A stretch of 40,644 nucleotides of DNA from Reyranella sp. CPCC 100927. GTDB taxonomy: Bacteria; Pseudomonadota; Alphaproteobacteria; Reyranellales; Reyranellaceae. The notes under the pieces are model-generated. The model was not told the origin of the DNA. It made no database searches and worked only from the letters and a program-made list of their open reading frames with translations. Positions 1-7,338 of this stretch are shown here, in pieces; within the stretch, counting starts at the first letter, position 1, and each line of letters opens with the position of its first letter. The stretch lies in the NCBI RefSeq assembly GCF_007859315.1, contig NZ_VOHA01000039.1:1-40644 (forward strand), in the 5' to 3' direction. The translations under genes were made by a program, and so were the position numbers.

Positions 1-92
1 AGCACCTCGCCCTGCTTGGGCCCCTCGAGATCGACCATCTCGATCTGGAGCGGCTTCTTGGCGGCAACAGCGAGCGCGGCGCGCGTCTTCAT
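1..92 (-). CDS. S-(hydroxymethyl)glutathione dehydrogenase / class III alcohol dehydrogenase, N-terminal fragment
   Basis: Only the first 30 codons are in the window and the gene continues off the left edge. The reading begins MKTRAALAVAAKKPLQIEMV and continues DLEGPKQGEVL, the characteristic start of the zinc-dependent class III alcohol dehydrogenase (FrmA/AdhC) that oxidises S-hydroxymethylglutathione in glutathione-dependent formaldehyde removal. A GAAGGA ribosome binding site lies 6-7 bases upstream of the ATG. The catalytic zinc ligands lie outside the window, so assignment rests on the N-terminal signature only. Confidence 0.75.
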   Translation of the reverse strand, partial: MKTRAALAVAAKKPLQIEMVDLEGPKQGEV

Positions 93-209
93 CGGTGATC
101 CTTCGTTCAGCGGCAAACGAAGGCAATGCTAGCGCACCTGAGGCGCCGGTTGGAACGCCGCTATGGCATGCCCACCGCACAGATATGCAAGGCTGCGATC
201 TGCCGATGA

Positions 210-989
210 TCAGTCGCCGGCGCCCTCCGCCGCCAGCTTGCCGTAGCGCTTGCGGCTGTTCTCGAGGTGGCGGCGCATGGCGCGGCGGGCGGCAGGCGGC
301 TGATGGTCGCGGATGGCCTCGAAGATGGCGTGGTGCTCGCCCTGGATCATCTCGAGATAGGCGCGGCGGCTGGCCATGCGGCCGCGCGCGGCGCGCACGC
401 TCTGGCGCGGGATGATGAAGCGCCCCAGGAATTCGTGGAAGCGCACGAACTGCGGGTTGCCGGTGGCATCGGCAATGGCGCGATGGAAGGCGAAATCCTC
501 GTCGACCGCCCCCTCGTCATGTTCGATGGCACGGTCGATGGCCTTGAGCGCCGCAGCGATGCGGCGCACGTCCTCCGGTGTCGCGCGCTCGGCGGCCAGT
601 CCCGCCGCCTCGACCTCGACGCCGCAGCGCAGTTCCATCACGTTGAGCACGTCGCTGATCGCGCGCAGGCCGTCGGGATCGATGCGGAACGGCCGGCGCT
701 GGATGTCGCTGGCGACAAACGCACCGACGCCCTGGCGCGTCACCACCAGGCCCTCGGCCCGCAGCGCCGCCACCGCCTCGCGCACGACCGTGCGGCTCAC
801 GCCCAGCGCCGCCATCATCTCCGGCTCGGTCGGCAGCTTGGCGCCGGGTGCCAGGCTGCCGTCGAGGATCTCGGCCGACAGGCGCTCGATCAGCGTCCGC
901 GTCAGGTTGCGCGGCGGCGTCAAGGGACGGAAAGCGGGACTCTGGGCTTGGGCACTTGACACGGCCGCGCACACCTGCGGTATGGTCAT
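210..989 (-). CDS. FadR/GntR-family transcriptional regulator (FCD domain)
   Basis: A 259-residue protein with a GntR winged helix at about residues 28-98 (LIERLSAEILDGSL, LPTEPEMMAALGVSRTVVREAVAAL, VTRQGVGAFVA). A C-terminal all-helical FCD ligand-binding domain follows at about 110-240; its conserved residues include the run MELRCGVEVEAAGLAAERA and the later HRAIADATGN and HHAIFEAI histidines, which bind metal in this fold. It is divergently transcribed from the TRAP transporter operon, so it is probably the local repressor responding to a carboxylate substrate. The assigned ATG at 989 lies inside a perfect inverted repeat (984-998) that looks like its own operator, so translation may really begin further in, for example at GTG 962. 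The family call is firm; the ligand is unknown. Confidence 0.88.
   Translation of the reverse strand: MTIPQVCAAVSSAQAQSPAFRPLTPPRNLTRTLIERLSAEILDGSLAPGAKLPTEPEMMAALGVSRTVVREAVAALRAEGLVVTRQGVGAFVASDIQRRPFRIDPDGLRAISDVLNVMELRCGVEVEAAGLAAERATPEDVRRIAAALKAIDRAIEHDEGAVDEDFAFHRAIADATGNPQFVRFHEFLGRFIIPRQSVRAARGRMASRRAYLEMIQGEHHAIFEAIRDHQPPAARRAMRRHLENSRKRYGKLAAEGAGD
956..986 (+). promoter_or_regulatory. Candidate promoter of the TRAP operon
   Basis: TTGACA at 956-961 is a perfect -35 hexamer. The best -10 candidate is TATGGT at 981-986, with a 19-bp spacer that is longer than ideal. The position between the divergent regulator and dctP fits, and the candidate -10 overlaps the inverted repeat at 984-998. 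Confidence 0.35.
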
Positions 990-998
990 CGTATGACC
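984..998. promoter_or_regulatory. Inverted-repeat operator candidate for the GntR-type regulator
   Basis: GGTCAT-CGT-ATGACC is a perfect 6-bp inverted repeat with a 3-bp centre. It lies in the divergent intergenic region and is of the size and style bound by FadR-subfamily regulators. It overlaps both the annotated start codon of the regulator and the candidate -10 of the TRAP operon, so binding could repress both directions. Confidence 0.5.
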
Positions 999-1111
999 TG
1001 ACTTCTAAAGCGGTCATCGCCCCGGGTCAATCGACGGGCGCGACCATTCAAGCCGGCGAACGACCGGCCAGGCGGGACGGGGCGCCACGGGCGTGTCGTC
1101 GGGAGGAGACG

Positions 1112-2116
1112 ATGATCAATCGACGCGAGATCCTGAAGGTCGGCGCCGGCGCAGCGGCGGCTGGTCTGGGCATGGCCGGCGCTGTCGGCACGGCCGCGGC
1201 GCAGTCCAAGATGGTGATGAAGGCGGCCGACGTGCACCCGCTGGGTTATCCCACGGTCGAGGCCGTGCAGCAGATCGGCAAGAAGCTGGAGGCCGCTACC
1301 AACGGCCGGCTGAGCGTTCAGATGTATCCCGCCATGCAGTTGGGCGGCGAGAAGGAGATGATCGAGCAGGCGCAGGTCGGCGCCCTGCAGTTCGCCCGCA
1401 TCAGCGTCGGCCCGGTCGGCACCATCGTCGACGACCTCAACGTCTTCAACCTGCCGTTCGTGTTCCGCAGTGAAGCGCATATGCGCAAGGTGATCGACGG
1501 TGAGATCGGCAAGGAACTGCTGGCCAAGGTCAGCACCAATGCCCGCACCAACCTGATCGCGCTGTGCTGGATGGACGCCGGCTCGCGCAACATCTACACC
1601 CACAAGGCGATCCAGAAGCCCGAGGACCTCAAGGGGCTGAAGATCCGCATGATGGGCAACCCGATCTTCGTCGACACCATGAACGCCATGGGCGGCAACG
1701 GCATCTCGATGGGCTTCGACCAACTCTACAACGCGATGCAGACCAAGGTCGTGGACGGTGCCGAGAACAACCCGCCGACCTTCATGGTGCAGAACCACTA
1801 CCAGGTCGCGAAGTTCTTCTCGATGACCGAGCACCTCATCATCCCGGAGATCCTGGTGTTCTCGCGCCGGTCCTGGGAACAGCTCTCCAAGGACGACCAG
1901 GCCCTGGTGCAGAAGTTCGCCACCGAAGCGCAGTTCGAGGAGCGCAAGCTGTGGGATGAAAAGGTGAAGGAAGCCCTGGGCAAGATGAAGGAAGCCGGCA
2001 TTACGCTGGTGACCGATATCGACAAGAAGGCCTTCCAGGACTCGGTGAAGCCGGTGTGGGACAAGTACGGTGCCAAATACGCCGAGCTGATCAAGCGCAT
2101 CAACGCGATCACCTGA
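1112..2116 (+). CDS. dctP: TRAP transporter substrate-binding protein (DctP family)
   Basis: A 334-residue periplasmic solute receptor of a tripartite ATP-independent transporter. The start at 1112 is chosen because it follows a GGGAGGAG ribosome binding site and gives MINRREILKVGAGAAAAGLG, a twin-arginine-type signal peptide (RRE) with a hydrophobic core and an AAAQ cleavage region. The mature part has typical DctP features: GRLSVQMYPAMQLGGEKEM near residue 70, NLPFVFRS, WMDAGSRNIYTHK, and the ligand-clamping arginine region LKGLKIRMMGNPIFVDTM near residue 175. It is first in an operon with dctQ and dctM. The substrate is probably an organic acid but cannot be read from sequence. An in-frame extension back to 848 runs over the divergent promoter and is rejected. 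Confidence 0.92.
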   Translation: MINRREILKVGAGAAAAGLGMAGAVGTAAAQSKMVMKAADVHPLGYPTVEAVQQIGKKLEAATNGRLSVQMYPAMQLGGEKEMIEQAQVGALQFARISVGPVGTIVDDLNVFNLPFVFRSEAHMRKVIDGEIGKELLAKVSTNARTNLIALCWMDAGSRNIYTHKAIQKPEDLKGLKIRMMGNPIFVDTMNAMGGNGISMGFDQLYNAMQTKVVDGAENNPPTFMVQNHYQVAKFFSMTEHLIIPEILVFSRRSWEQLSKDDQALVQKFATEAQFEERKLWDEKVKEALGKMKEAGITLVTDIDKKAFQDSVKPVWDKYGAKYAELIKRINAIT

Positions 2117-2152
2117 GGGCCGCCTCTGCTGTCATCCGGCCGCGCGCTCCAT

Positions 2153-2174
2153 CCTTCCCCCAAGAGGGGGAAGG
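2153..2174 (+). repeat. Perfect hairpin between dctP and dctQ
   Basis: CCTTCCCCC-AAGA-GGGGGAAGG is a 9-bp perfect stem with a 4-base loop in the 82-bp gap between dctP and dctQ. There is no T-tract, so it is more likely an RNA stabiliser or attenuator than a full terminator. Such stem-loops after solute-binding protein genes commonly raise receptor mRNA over permease mRNA. The arms match the palindromes at 10989 and 11142, so it belongs to the same repeat family. Confidence 0.6.
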
Positions 2175-2198
2175 GCCATCACTGCTGAGAACAACGCG

Positions 2199-2777
2199 AT
2201 GAAGGCTGCCTACATCCGCGCCATGGACGAACTGCAGCGCATTTGCCTGTGGATCTCCGGCATCTGTTTGGTCGTCGTGACTCTGATCGTCCCGTGGGGC
2301 GTCTTCGTGCGCTACGTGCTGGCGGACCCGGCGAAGTGGCCCAAGTTCCTGGCGCCGTTGCTGGGATTCATGAACAGCGTGCTGGGCCATGATTCGAGCT
2401 GGCCCGAGCCGATGGCGATCCTGCTGATGATCGTCTTCTCGATGGCCGCCGCGGCGGTGTGCTACCGCGACAACCTCCATATCGCGGTGATGGCGTTGCC
2501 CAATGCGCTGTCGCCGGGGCCGCGCCGCGCGATGGGCTGGCTGGCCGAGATCGGCATGCTCGCCACCGGCCTGTTCATGGTGATCTGGGGCTTCATGCTG
2601 GTCGAGACTACGTGGCAGCAGACCATTGCCGAGTTTCCGGCCCTATCGACCGGCATCACCTATCTGCCGATCCCGATCGGCGGCGCCATCATGGTGCTGT
2701 TCATCATCGAGCGCTTCTGGACCGGCAAGCTGTTCGAAGCGCCCCCCGAAGGCAGCGTCGCCACCACCACGGAATGA
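2199..2777 (+). CDS. dctQ: TRAP transporter small permease (DctQ family)
   Basis: A 192-residue membrane protein with four predicted hydrophobic segments (about 16-38 ICLWISGICLVVVTLIVPWG, 60-85, 115-140 and 155-180). This is the normal topology and size of DctQ, which pairs with the large permease to form the membrane part of the Na+-coupled carrier. Start ATG 2199 is used; an in-frame ATG at 2223 (MDELQRIC) is equally plausible because neither has a strong ribosome binding site. It ends 12 bp before dctM and must be co-transcribed with it. Confidence 0.88.
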   Translation: MKAAYIRAMDELQRICLWISGICLVVVTLIVPWGVFVRYVLADPAKWPKFLAPLLGFMNSVLGHDSSWPEPMAILLMIVFSMAAAAVCYRDNLHIAVMALPNALSPGPRRAMGWLAEIGMLATGLFMVIWGFMLVETTWQQTIAEFPALSTGITYLPIPIGGAIMVLFIIERFWTGKLFEAPPEGSVATTTE

Positions 2778-2789
2778 TCGGAGCGACGC

Positions 2790-4073
2790 ATGGACGCCCT
2801 GGTTCTCATCGGCTCCTTTGCCATCATCTGCGCCATCGGCGTGCCGGTGGCCTATGCACTGGGGCTGTCGGCGATCGTCACCCTGATGTGGATCGGCGTG
2901 CCGCTGGAGGCGGCGATGATCCGCCTGTCATCCGGCTTCAGCGGCTTCTCGCTGCTCGCGATCCCGTTCTTCGTGCTGACCGGCGCGCTGATGGCCGAGG
3001 GCGGCGCGGCGCGGCGGTTGATCAACCTGGCGCAGGTCTTTGTCGGCTTCATCCGCGGTGGCCTGACTCTGGTGACGGTGCTGGCCTCGACCTTCTTCGG
3101 CTGCATCTCGGGGTCGTCGGTGGCCGACACCGCCTCGATCGGCTCGGTGATGATTCCGCAGATGATCCGCAACGGCTATCCGCGCATTTTCGCCGTCAAC
3201 GTCACGATCTGCAGCTCGCTGCAGGCGATCCTGCTGCCGCCTTCGCACAACTCGGTGATCTACTCCATCGCCGCCGGCGGCACGGTGTCGATCGCGCATC
3301 TGTTCCTGGCCGGCATCTTCCCCGGCGTGCTGCTGGGCGTCGCCATCATGGCGCTCTGCCTGCTGCTGTCGCACCGCAACAACTACCCCAAAGGTGAACT
3401 GGTGAGTCCGCGCCAGGCGCTGCGCATCGCGCTCGACTCGCTATGGGGCTTCTTCACCATCGTCATCATCATCGGCGGTATTCTGTCGGGCATCTTCACC
3501 GCCACCGAGGCGGGCTCGGTGGCCTGTCTCTACGCCTTCTTCATCACCATGTTCGTCTACCGTGAATGCAAGTGGCGCGACCTGCCCAAGCTGGTGGCTC
3601 GTGTTGCGCGCACCGTGGGCATGGTGATGATCATGATCGGCTTCTCGGTGGCGTTCGCCTACGCCATGGCGCTGATCCAGCTGCCGGCCAAGGCCACCGA
3701 GTTCTTCCTGTCGATCTCCGACAACAAGTATGTCTTCCTGATCCTGATCAACATCCTGCTGCTGCTGCTCGGCACCTTCATGGATCTGGCGCCGATGCTG
3801 CTGATCTGCACGCCGATCCTGTTGCCGGTGATCATGAAGTTCGGCATCGACCCGGTACATTTCGGCATGATCATGCTGCTGAACCTCGGCATCGGCCTGG
3901 TGACGCCGCCGGTCGGGCCCACCATGGTGGTGGGCTGCGCCATCGGCCGTGTCACCATGGAGCAGATCACGCGCCACATCTGGCCCTTCTATGTCGTGAT
4001 GACGGCCGTGCTGCTGCTGGTGACCTACGTGCCGGCGCTGTCGCTGTGGCTGCCCAGCTTCTTCAAGCCGTGA
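2790..4073 (+). CDS. dctM: TRAP transporter large permease (DctM family)
   Basis: A 427-residue, very hydrophobic protein with about 12 membrane spans, of the usual DctM length. Family signatures are visible: the N-terminal VPVAYALGLSAI, the IPFFVLTGALMAEGG segment, FFGCISGSSVADTASIGSVM for the substrate and sodium path, and the C-terminal NLGIGLVTPPVGPTMVVGC. It carries out Na+-driven import of the ligand delivered by DctP across the inner membrane. It is the last gene of the three-gene operon. Confidence 0.93.
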   Translation: MDALVLIGSFAIICAIGVPVAYALGLSAIVTLMWIGVPLEAAMIRLSSGFSGFSLLAIPFFVLTGALMAEGGAARRLINLAQVFVGFIRGGLTLVTVLASTFFGCISGSSVADTASIGSVMIPQMIRNGYPRIFAVNVTICSSLQAILLPPSHNSVIYSIAAGGTVSIAHLFLAGIFPGVLLGVAIMALCLLLSHRNNYPKGELVSPRQALRIALDSLWGFFTIVIIIGGILSGIFTATEAGSVACLYAFFITMFVYRECKWRDLPKLVARVARTVGMVMIMIGFSVAFAYAMALIQLPAKATEFFLSISDNKYVFLILINILLLLLGTFMDLAPMLLICTPILLPVIMKFGIDPVHFGMIMLLNLGIGLVTPPVGPTMVVGCAIGRVTMEQITRHIWPFYVVMTAVLLLVTYVPALSLWLPSFFKP

Positions 4074-4091
4074 GGCTGCAAATAATTGCAA

Positions 4092-4108
4092 TTGCGAGTC
4101 ATTCGCAA
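4092..4108. promoter_or_regulatory. Fur-like inverted repeat upstream of two unknown genes
   Basis: TTGCGA-GTCAT-TCGCAA is a perfect inverted repeat with a 5-bp centre. It sits in the AT-rich stretch 4077-4110, which also contains TGCAAATAATTGCAA. The combination resembles the overlapping Fur boxes described upstream of iron-uptake genes in high-GC proteobacteria. It lies 42 bp before the start of the gene at 4150. Iron control is an inference from resemblance only. Confidence 0.45.
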
Positions 4109-4149
4109 AGTCTTTATGGGTCATGGTCACAACCCGGTAGGGAGGGACC

Positions 4150-4689
4150 ATGCCGAACCAGTGGCCGAGCGGGCCGGCAGCCGATGCGGCGCCGAGCCAT
4201 GGCTGTCCGCCGCAACAGCGCAGCGTGCAGACGCTGGCGGTGGCCGAGCGTTTCCTGGTCTGGTGCCTGCGGCAATGGGTCGAAGGCTGGCGCGCCGGCG
4301 CGCCCGACAGCCTCGCGCTGCGCGACGGCTTTGAGGTTGCCTACGTACCCGATGGCATGGCGCCGTTCGACGCCATGATGCGGGCGGTGGTCGCCGGTAC
4401 GCAGCGGCAACTGGACGTCCGCTGTCTGCGCTGCCGCTTTGTCAGCGACGACGAAAGCATGTTCCTCAACCTCGTCGCCGCCGGCCAGCGCGATCGCGAT
4501 GACCTGCTGACGGCGGCGTTCGATGAATTCCTGGCGCCGGCCGCGGTGCGTGTGGCGTCCTCGGCGGCGCTGGCGCTGGGCGCGGCGATGACGGCGGCGG
4601 ATATGCTGTTGCCGATGACAGCCGTGCCGGGCGCGGCACGCGCGGCGTCGGTGCACGCCGCCAACCACGGCCTGCGCCTGGTGCAGTGA
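4150..4689 (+). CDS. Conserved-looking hypothetical protein
   Basis: A 179-residue protein that I do not recognise. The ATG follows a good GGGAGGGACC ribosome binding site. The sequence has no signal peptide. It contains a CLRC pair in DVRCLRCRFVSDDE near residue 95, and ends in an Ala-rich helical region (ASSAALALGAAMTAADMLLP) that may be amphipathic or membrane-associated. The next gene starts 2 bp after its stop, so the two form a translationally coupled pair. A Fur-like inverted repeat lies immediately upstream, suggesting a role connected with iron status. Confidence 0.6.
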   Translation: MPNQWPSGPAADAAPSHGCPPQQRSVQTLAVAERFLVWCLRQWVEGWRAGAPDSLALRDGFEVAYVPDGMAPFDAMMRAVVAGTQRQLDVRCLRCRFVSDDESMFLNLVAAGQRDRDDLLTAAFDEFLAPAAVRVASSAALALGAAMTAADMLLPMTAVPGAARAASVHAANHGLRLVQ

Positions 4690-4690
4690 G

Positions 4691-4948
4691 ATGCCGATGC
4701 CCGATCCCGACCGTTTGCCCGATCTGCGTCATGCCATGCGTCGCATCGCCGATGCGGTGGAGGCTCTGCCGGCCGCGCACCGCGACCTGGCCGGCAACGC
4801 GCTGCTCAATATCACCGCCGAAACCCTGATCGATGAGGTTGGTGCCGGACAAGCGGCGCAGCTGCTGCGCCGGCTGGCCGCCCTGGTCGAGCACGGCCTG
4901 CAGCCGCCGGCGAGCGGCGCCATCAACCTCAGCCGCTGCGACGCCTGA
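4691..4948 (+). CDS. Small hypothetical protein paired with the preceding gene
   Basis: An 85-residue, mostly helical acidic protein with no recognised domain and no cysteine pair. Its start codon is 2 bp after the stop of the preceding gene, so they are surely co-translated. The last 20 bases overlap the 3' end of the convergent LysR gene. Function is unknown; the shared Fur-like promoter element is the only clue. Confidence 0.55.
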   Translation: MPMPDPDRLPDLRHAMRRIADAVEALPAAHRDLAGNALLNITAETLIDEVGAGQAAQLLRRLAALVEHGLQPPASGAINLSRCDA

Positions 4949-5927
4949 CCCGCGTCGGCTTCACCGCCGGTGCCGCGGGATGGCGGCGGCCGCCAGTCCG
5001 GGCTTGCTGCCGCGGCATGGGCGGTGATGTGACGATGGCGGGCAGGCTCTTGAACGTCTCGCTGACGAACCTGAGGAACGCGGTGACTTTGGGTGCCGCA
5101 TGCCGGCTGCTGGGATACACGACCCAGAAATCCTGTCCGGGCGCATTGTACGCACCGAGCACCGGTTCCAGCCGCCCCGCCGCGACGTCCTGGCCGAACA
5201 AGTAGGACGCTGCCTGTGCGATGCCGAGGCCGGCCAGCGCCGCTTCCCGATAGGCATCGCCGTTATCCAGCAGCAGATTGCCCCGAATGGGAACGGTACG
5301 ATCGCCTTCCGGCGTTCGGAACAGCCAGTCGCGCCCGCGCCGCCAACTCGTGGTGGCCAGGCAGTTGTGCCGCACGAGATCGTCCGGTGTCGCCGGCCGC
5401 CCGTGGATCCTGAGATAGTCCGGCGTGGCGCAGGTCAGCCGATACGTGCGCAGCAGCAGCTTGGCGATCATGCTGGAGTCCGGGATTTCGCCGACCCAGA
5501 TCGCCACGTCGATGCCGTGGGCGATCAGGTCCATGTGCTGATCGCTCAGGGTCAGGTGCAGGCTGATGTCAGGGTACATCGCCGTGAAGCGCGGCAGCGC
5601 CGGCACGATATGGAGCCGGCCGATGGCCACCGGCATCAGCACATGCAGTCGGCCGCGCGGTGTCGTGCTGACCTGGCGCATGGCCAGATCGGCGCTCTCC
5701 ATGTCCTCCAGGATCCGCCGGCAACGCTCGTAATACTCGCGGCCCTCGTCCGTCAGCGCGATGCGACGCGTCGTGCGGTTGACCAGGCGGATGTGAAGCG
5801 ACTTCTCGAGTTGAGCGATGCTCTTGGTCACCGACGATATCGAGACATCCAGGTGCTCCGCCGCGGCCGTGAAGCTGCCGCGCTCGACCAGCTTCACATA
5901 AGCCAGGATTGCTCTGAACTGGTCCAT
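4929..5927 (-). CDS. LysR-family transcriptional regulator
   Basis: A 332-residue protein with a textbook LysR N-terminal helix-turn-helix at residues 1-60 (MDQFRAILAYVKLVERGSF, AAAEHLDVSISSVTKSIAQLEKSL, RLVNRTTRRIALTDEG). A linker helix and a periplasmic-binding-protein-like effector domain follow at about 90-295. The pattern LVNRTTRRIALTDEGREYYERC places it in the CrgA/AphB-like subgroup. The C-terminal 35 residues form a basic Pro/Arg-rich tail that is longer than usual. It is divergent from the solute-binding protein gene at 6094 and may control that catabolic cluster. Its 3' end overlaps the small gene ending at 4948 by 20 bp. Confidence 0.92.
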   Translation of the reverse strand: MDQFRAILAYVKLVERGSFTAAAEHLDVSISSVTKSIAQLEKSLHIRLVNRTTRRIALTDEGREYYERCRRILEDMESADLAMRQVSTTPRGRLHVLMPVAIGRLHIVPALPRFTAMYPDISLHLTLSDQHMDLIAHGIDVAIWVGEIPDSSMIAKLLLRTYRLTCATPDYLRIHGRPATPDDLVRHNCLATTSWRRGRDWLFRTPEGDRTVPIRGNLLLDNGDAYREAALAGLGIAQAASYLFGQDVAAGRLEPVLGAYNAPGQDFWVVYPSSRHAAPKVTAFLRFVSETFKSLPAIVTSPPMPRQQARTGGRRHPAAPAVKPTRVRRRSG

Positions 5928-6004
5928 GGGTGTCCTTCAGGAGGGCGACCATCGGGATGACATGCGGGCCGTTTTTCGCATTTTCGACAAAGTATTTTTC
6001 TCGA

Positions 6005-6021
6005 AATCGCATATATCGATT
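6005..6021. promoter_or_regulatory. LysR-type operator candidate
   Basis: AATCG-CATATAT-CGATT is an AT-rich inverted repeat, 5-bp arms with a 7-bp centre, close to the T-N11-A form recognised by LysR regulators. It is in the 166-bp gap between the divergent LysR gene and the solute-binding protein gene. Confidence 0.4.
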
Positions 6022-6093
6022 CTCGCGACAACCCTACCCTCGGATCAAGGGATCCCGGCAGTTGGACCCAGCGCGTTTGTGGGAGGGAAAGTC

Positions 6094-7299
6094 ATGCGAA
6101 GCCTGGTTGGCGCGGCAGCCTGTCTGCTGGCCGCGGCATTCTTGGCGCCGGCGTCGGCGCAGCCGAAGTACGGGCCTGGTGTCAGCGATAGCGAGATCCG
6201 GGTCGGCCAGACGCAGCCGCTCAGCGGACCGGCATCGGCCTACGGCACCCAGGGGCGCATTGCCACGGCCTTCTGGAAGATGGCCAACGAAAAGGGCGGG
6301 GTTAACGGCCGCAAGGTTGCGATGATCGTGCTCGACGATGCCTACAGCCCGCCCAAGACGGTCGAGCAGACGCGCCGTCTGGTCGAGAACGATCAGGTCC
6401 TGGCGGTGGTGAACTCGGTCGGCACGCCGACCAACACCGCTGTGCACAAATACATGAACCTCAAGAAGGTGCCGCAGCTGCTGATCTCGACCGGGGCGTC
6501 GAAATGGAATGACCCGGTCCACTTCCCGTGGACCACGTCGTTCTACCCGTCCTACGAGATGGAGGCGCAGGTCTACGCGCGACACCTGCTGCAGACCCAG
6601 CCCGACGCCAAGGTCGCAATCCTGTACCAGAACGACGACATGGGGAAAGACTATGTCCGCGGCTTCAAGGCCGGGCTGGGCGACAAGGCGAAGACGTTGA
6701 TCGTCGCCGAGGCGACCTACGAGGTCACCGACCCCACGGTCGATTCGCAGGTCATCAGCCTGAAGGCATCGGGCGCCACCGTGTTCTTCAACGTCGCGAC
6801 GCCGAAATTCGCGGCCCAGGCGATCCGCAAGGTACACGACCTCGGCTGGAAGCCGGTGCACCTCCTGGCCAGCGTGTCGAGCTCGATCGGCGCCGTCCTG
6901 CAGCCGGTCGGGCCGGACAAGGCCATCGGCCTGATCACCGCCATGTCCTACAAGACGCCGGGCGACCCGACCTGGGACAATGACGCCGGCATGAAGGCCT
7001 ATCTCGACTTCATGAAGGCGTACTACCCCGACGGGCAGCCGGCCGATACCAGCAACATCTTCGGCTACACCGCCAATCAGTTGCTGCTCGACCTGTTGCG
7101 CCGCTGCGGCAACGAGCTGACGCGCGAGAACCTGATGAAGCAGGCGACGAACCTCAGCAACCTGCAGATGCCGATGCTGCTGCCGGGCGTGACGGTCACC
7201 ACCACGCCGAAGGATTTCAACCCGTTCCGGACGCTGCAGCTGGCCCGCTTCGACGGCACGAGCTGGAAGCTTTTCGGCTCCATCATCTCGGCGCAGTAG
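6094..7299 (+). CDS. ABC transporter substrate-binding protein, branched-chain amino acid (LivJ-like) type
   Basis: A 401-residue periplasmic receptor. ATG 6094 follows GGGAGGGAAA and encodes a clear signal peptide (MRSLVGAAACLLAAAFLAPASAQ). The mature protein starts with the type I periplasmic-binding signature DSEIRVGQTQPLSGPASAYG and continues with NEKGGVNGRKV, DDAYSPPKTVEQTRRLVE and the YQNDDMGKDYVRGFKAGL hinge segment. No permease or ATPase genes are adjacent, so it is an orphan receptor or works with transporter parts elsewhere. Neighbouring amidohydrolase and CoA-transferase genes suggest an amide, acyl-amino acid or aromatic ligand. Confidence 0.9.
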   Translation: MRSLVGAAACLLAAAFLAPASAQPKYGPGVSDSEIRVGQTQPLSGPASAYGTQGRIATAFWKMANEKGGVNGRKVAMIVLDDAYSPPKTVEQTRRLVENDQVLAVVNSVGTPTNTAVHKYMNLKKVPQLLISTGASKWNDPVHFPWTTSFYPSYEMEAQVYARHLLQTQPDAKVAILYQNDDMGKDYVRGFKAGLGDKAKTLIVAEATYEVTDPTVDSQVISLKASGATVFFNVATPKFAAQAIRKVHDLGWKPVHLLASVSSSIGAVLQPVGPDKAIGLITAMSYKTPGDPTWDNDAGMKAYLDFMKAYYPDGQPADTSNIFGYTANQLLLDLLRRCGNELTRENLMKQATNLSNLQMPMLLPGVTVTTTPKDFNPFRTLQLARFDGTSWKLFGSIISAQ

Positions 7300-7338
7300 C
7301 GCACGCATCCCGTCCGATCGAACGAAGCGGAGGAAGCC

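Noticed and set aside
848-1111. In-frame extension of the TRAP receptor upstream of ATG 1112
   Set aside because: It runs antisense through the regulator's 5' end and the promoter, lacks a signal peptide, and bypasses a strong ribosome binding site at 1101.
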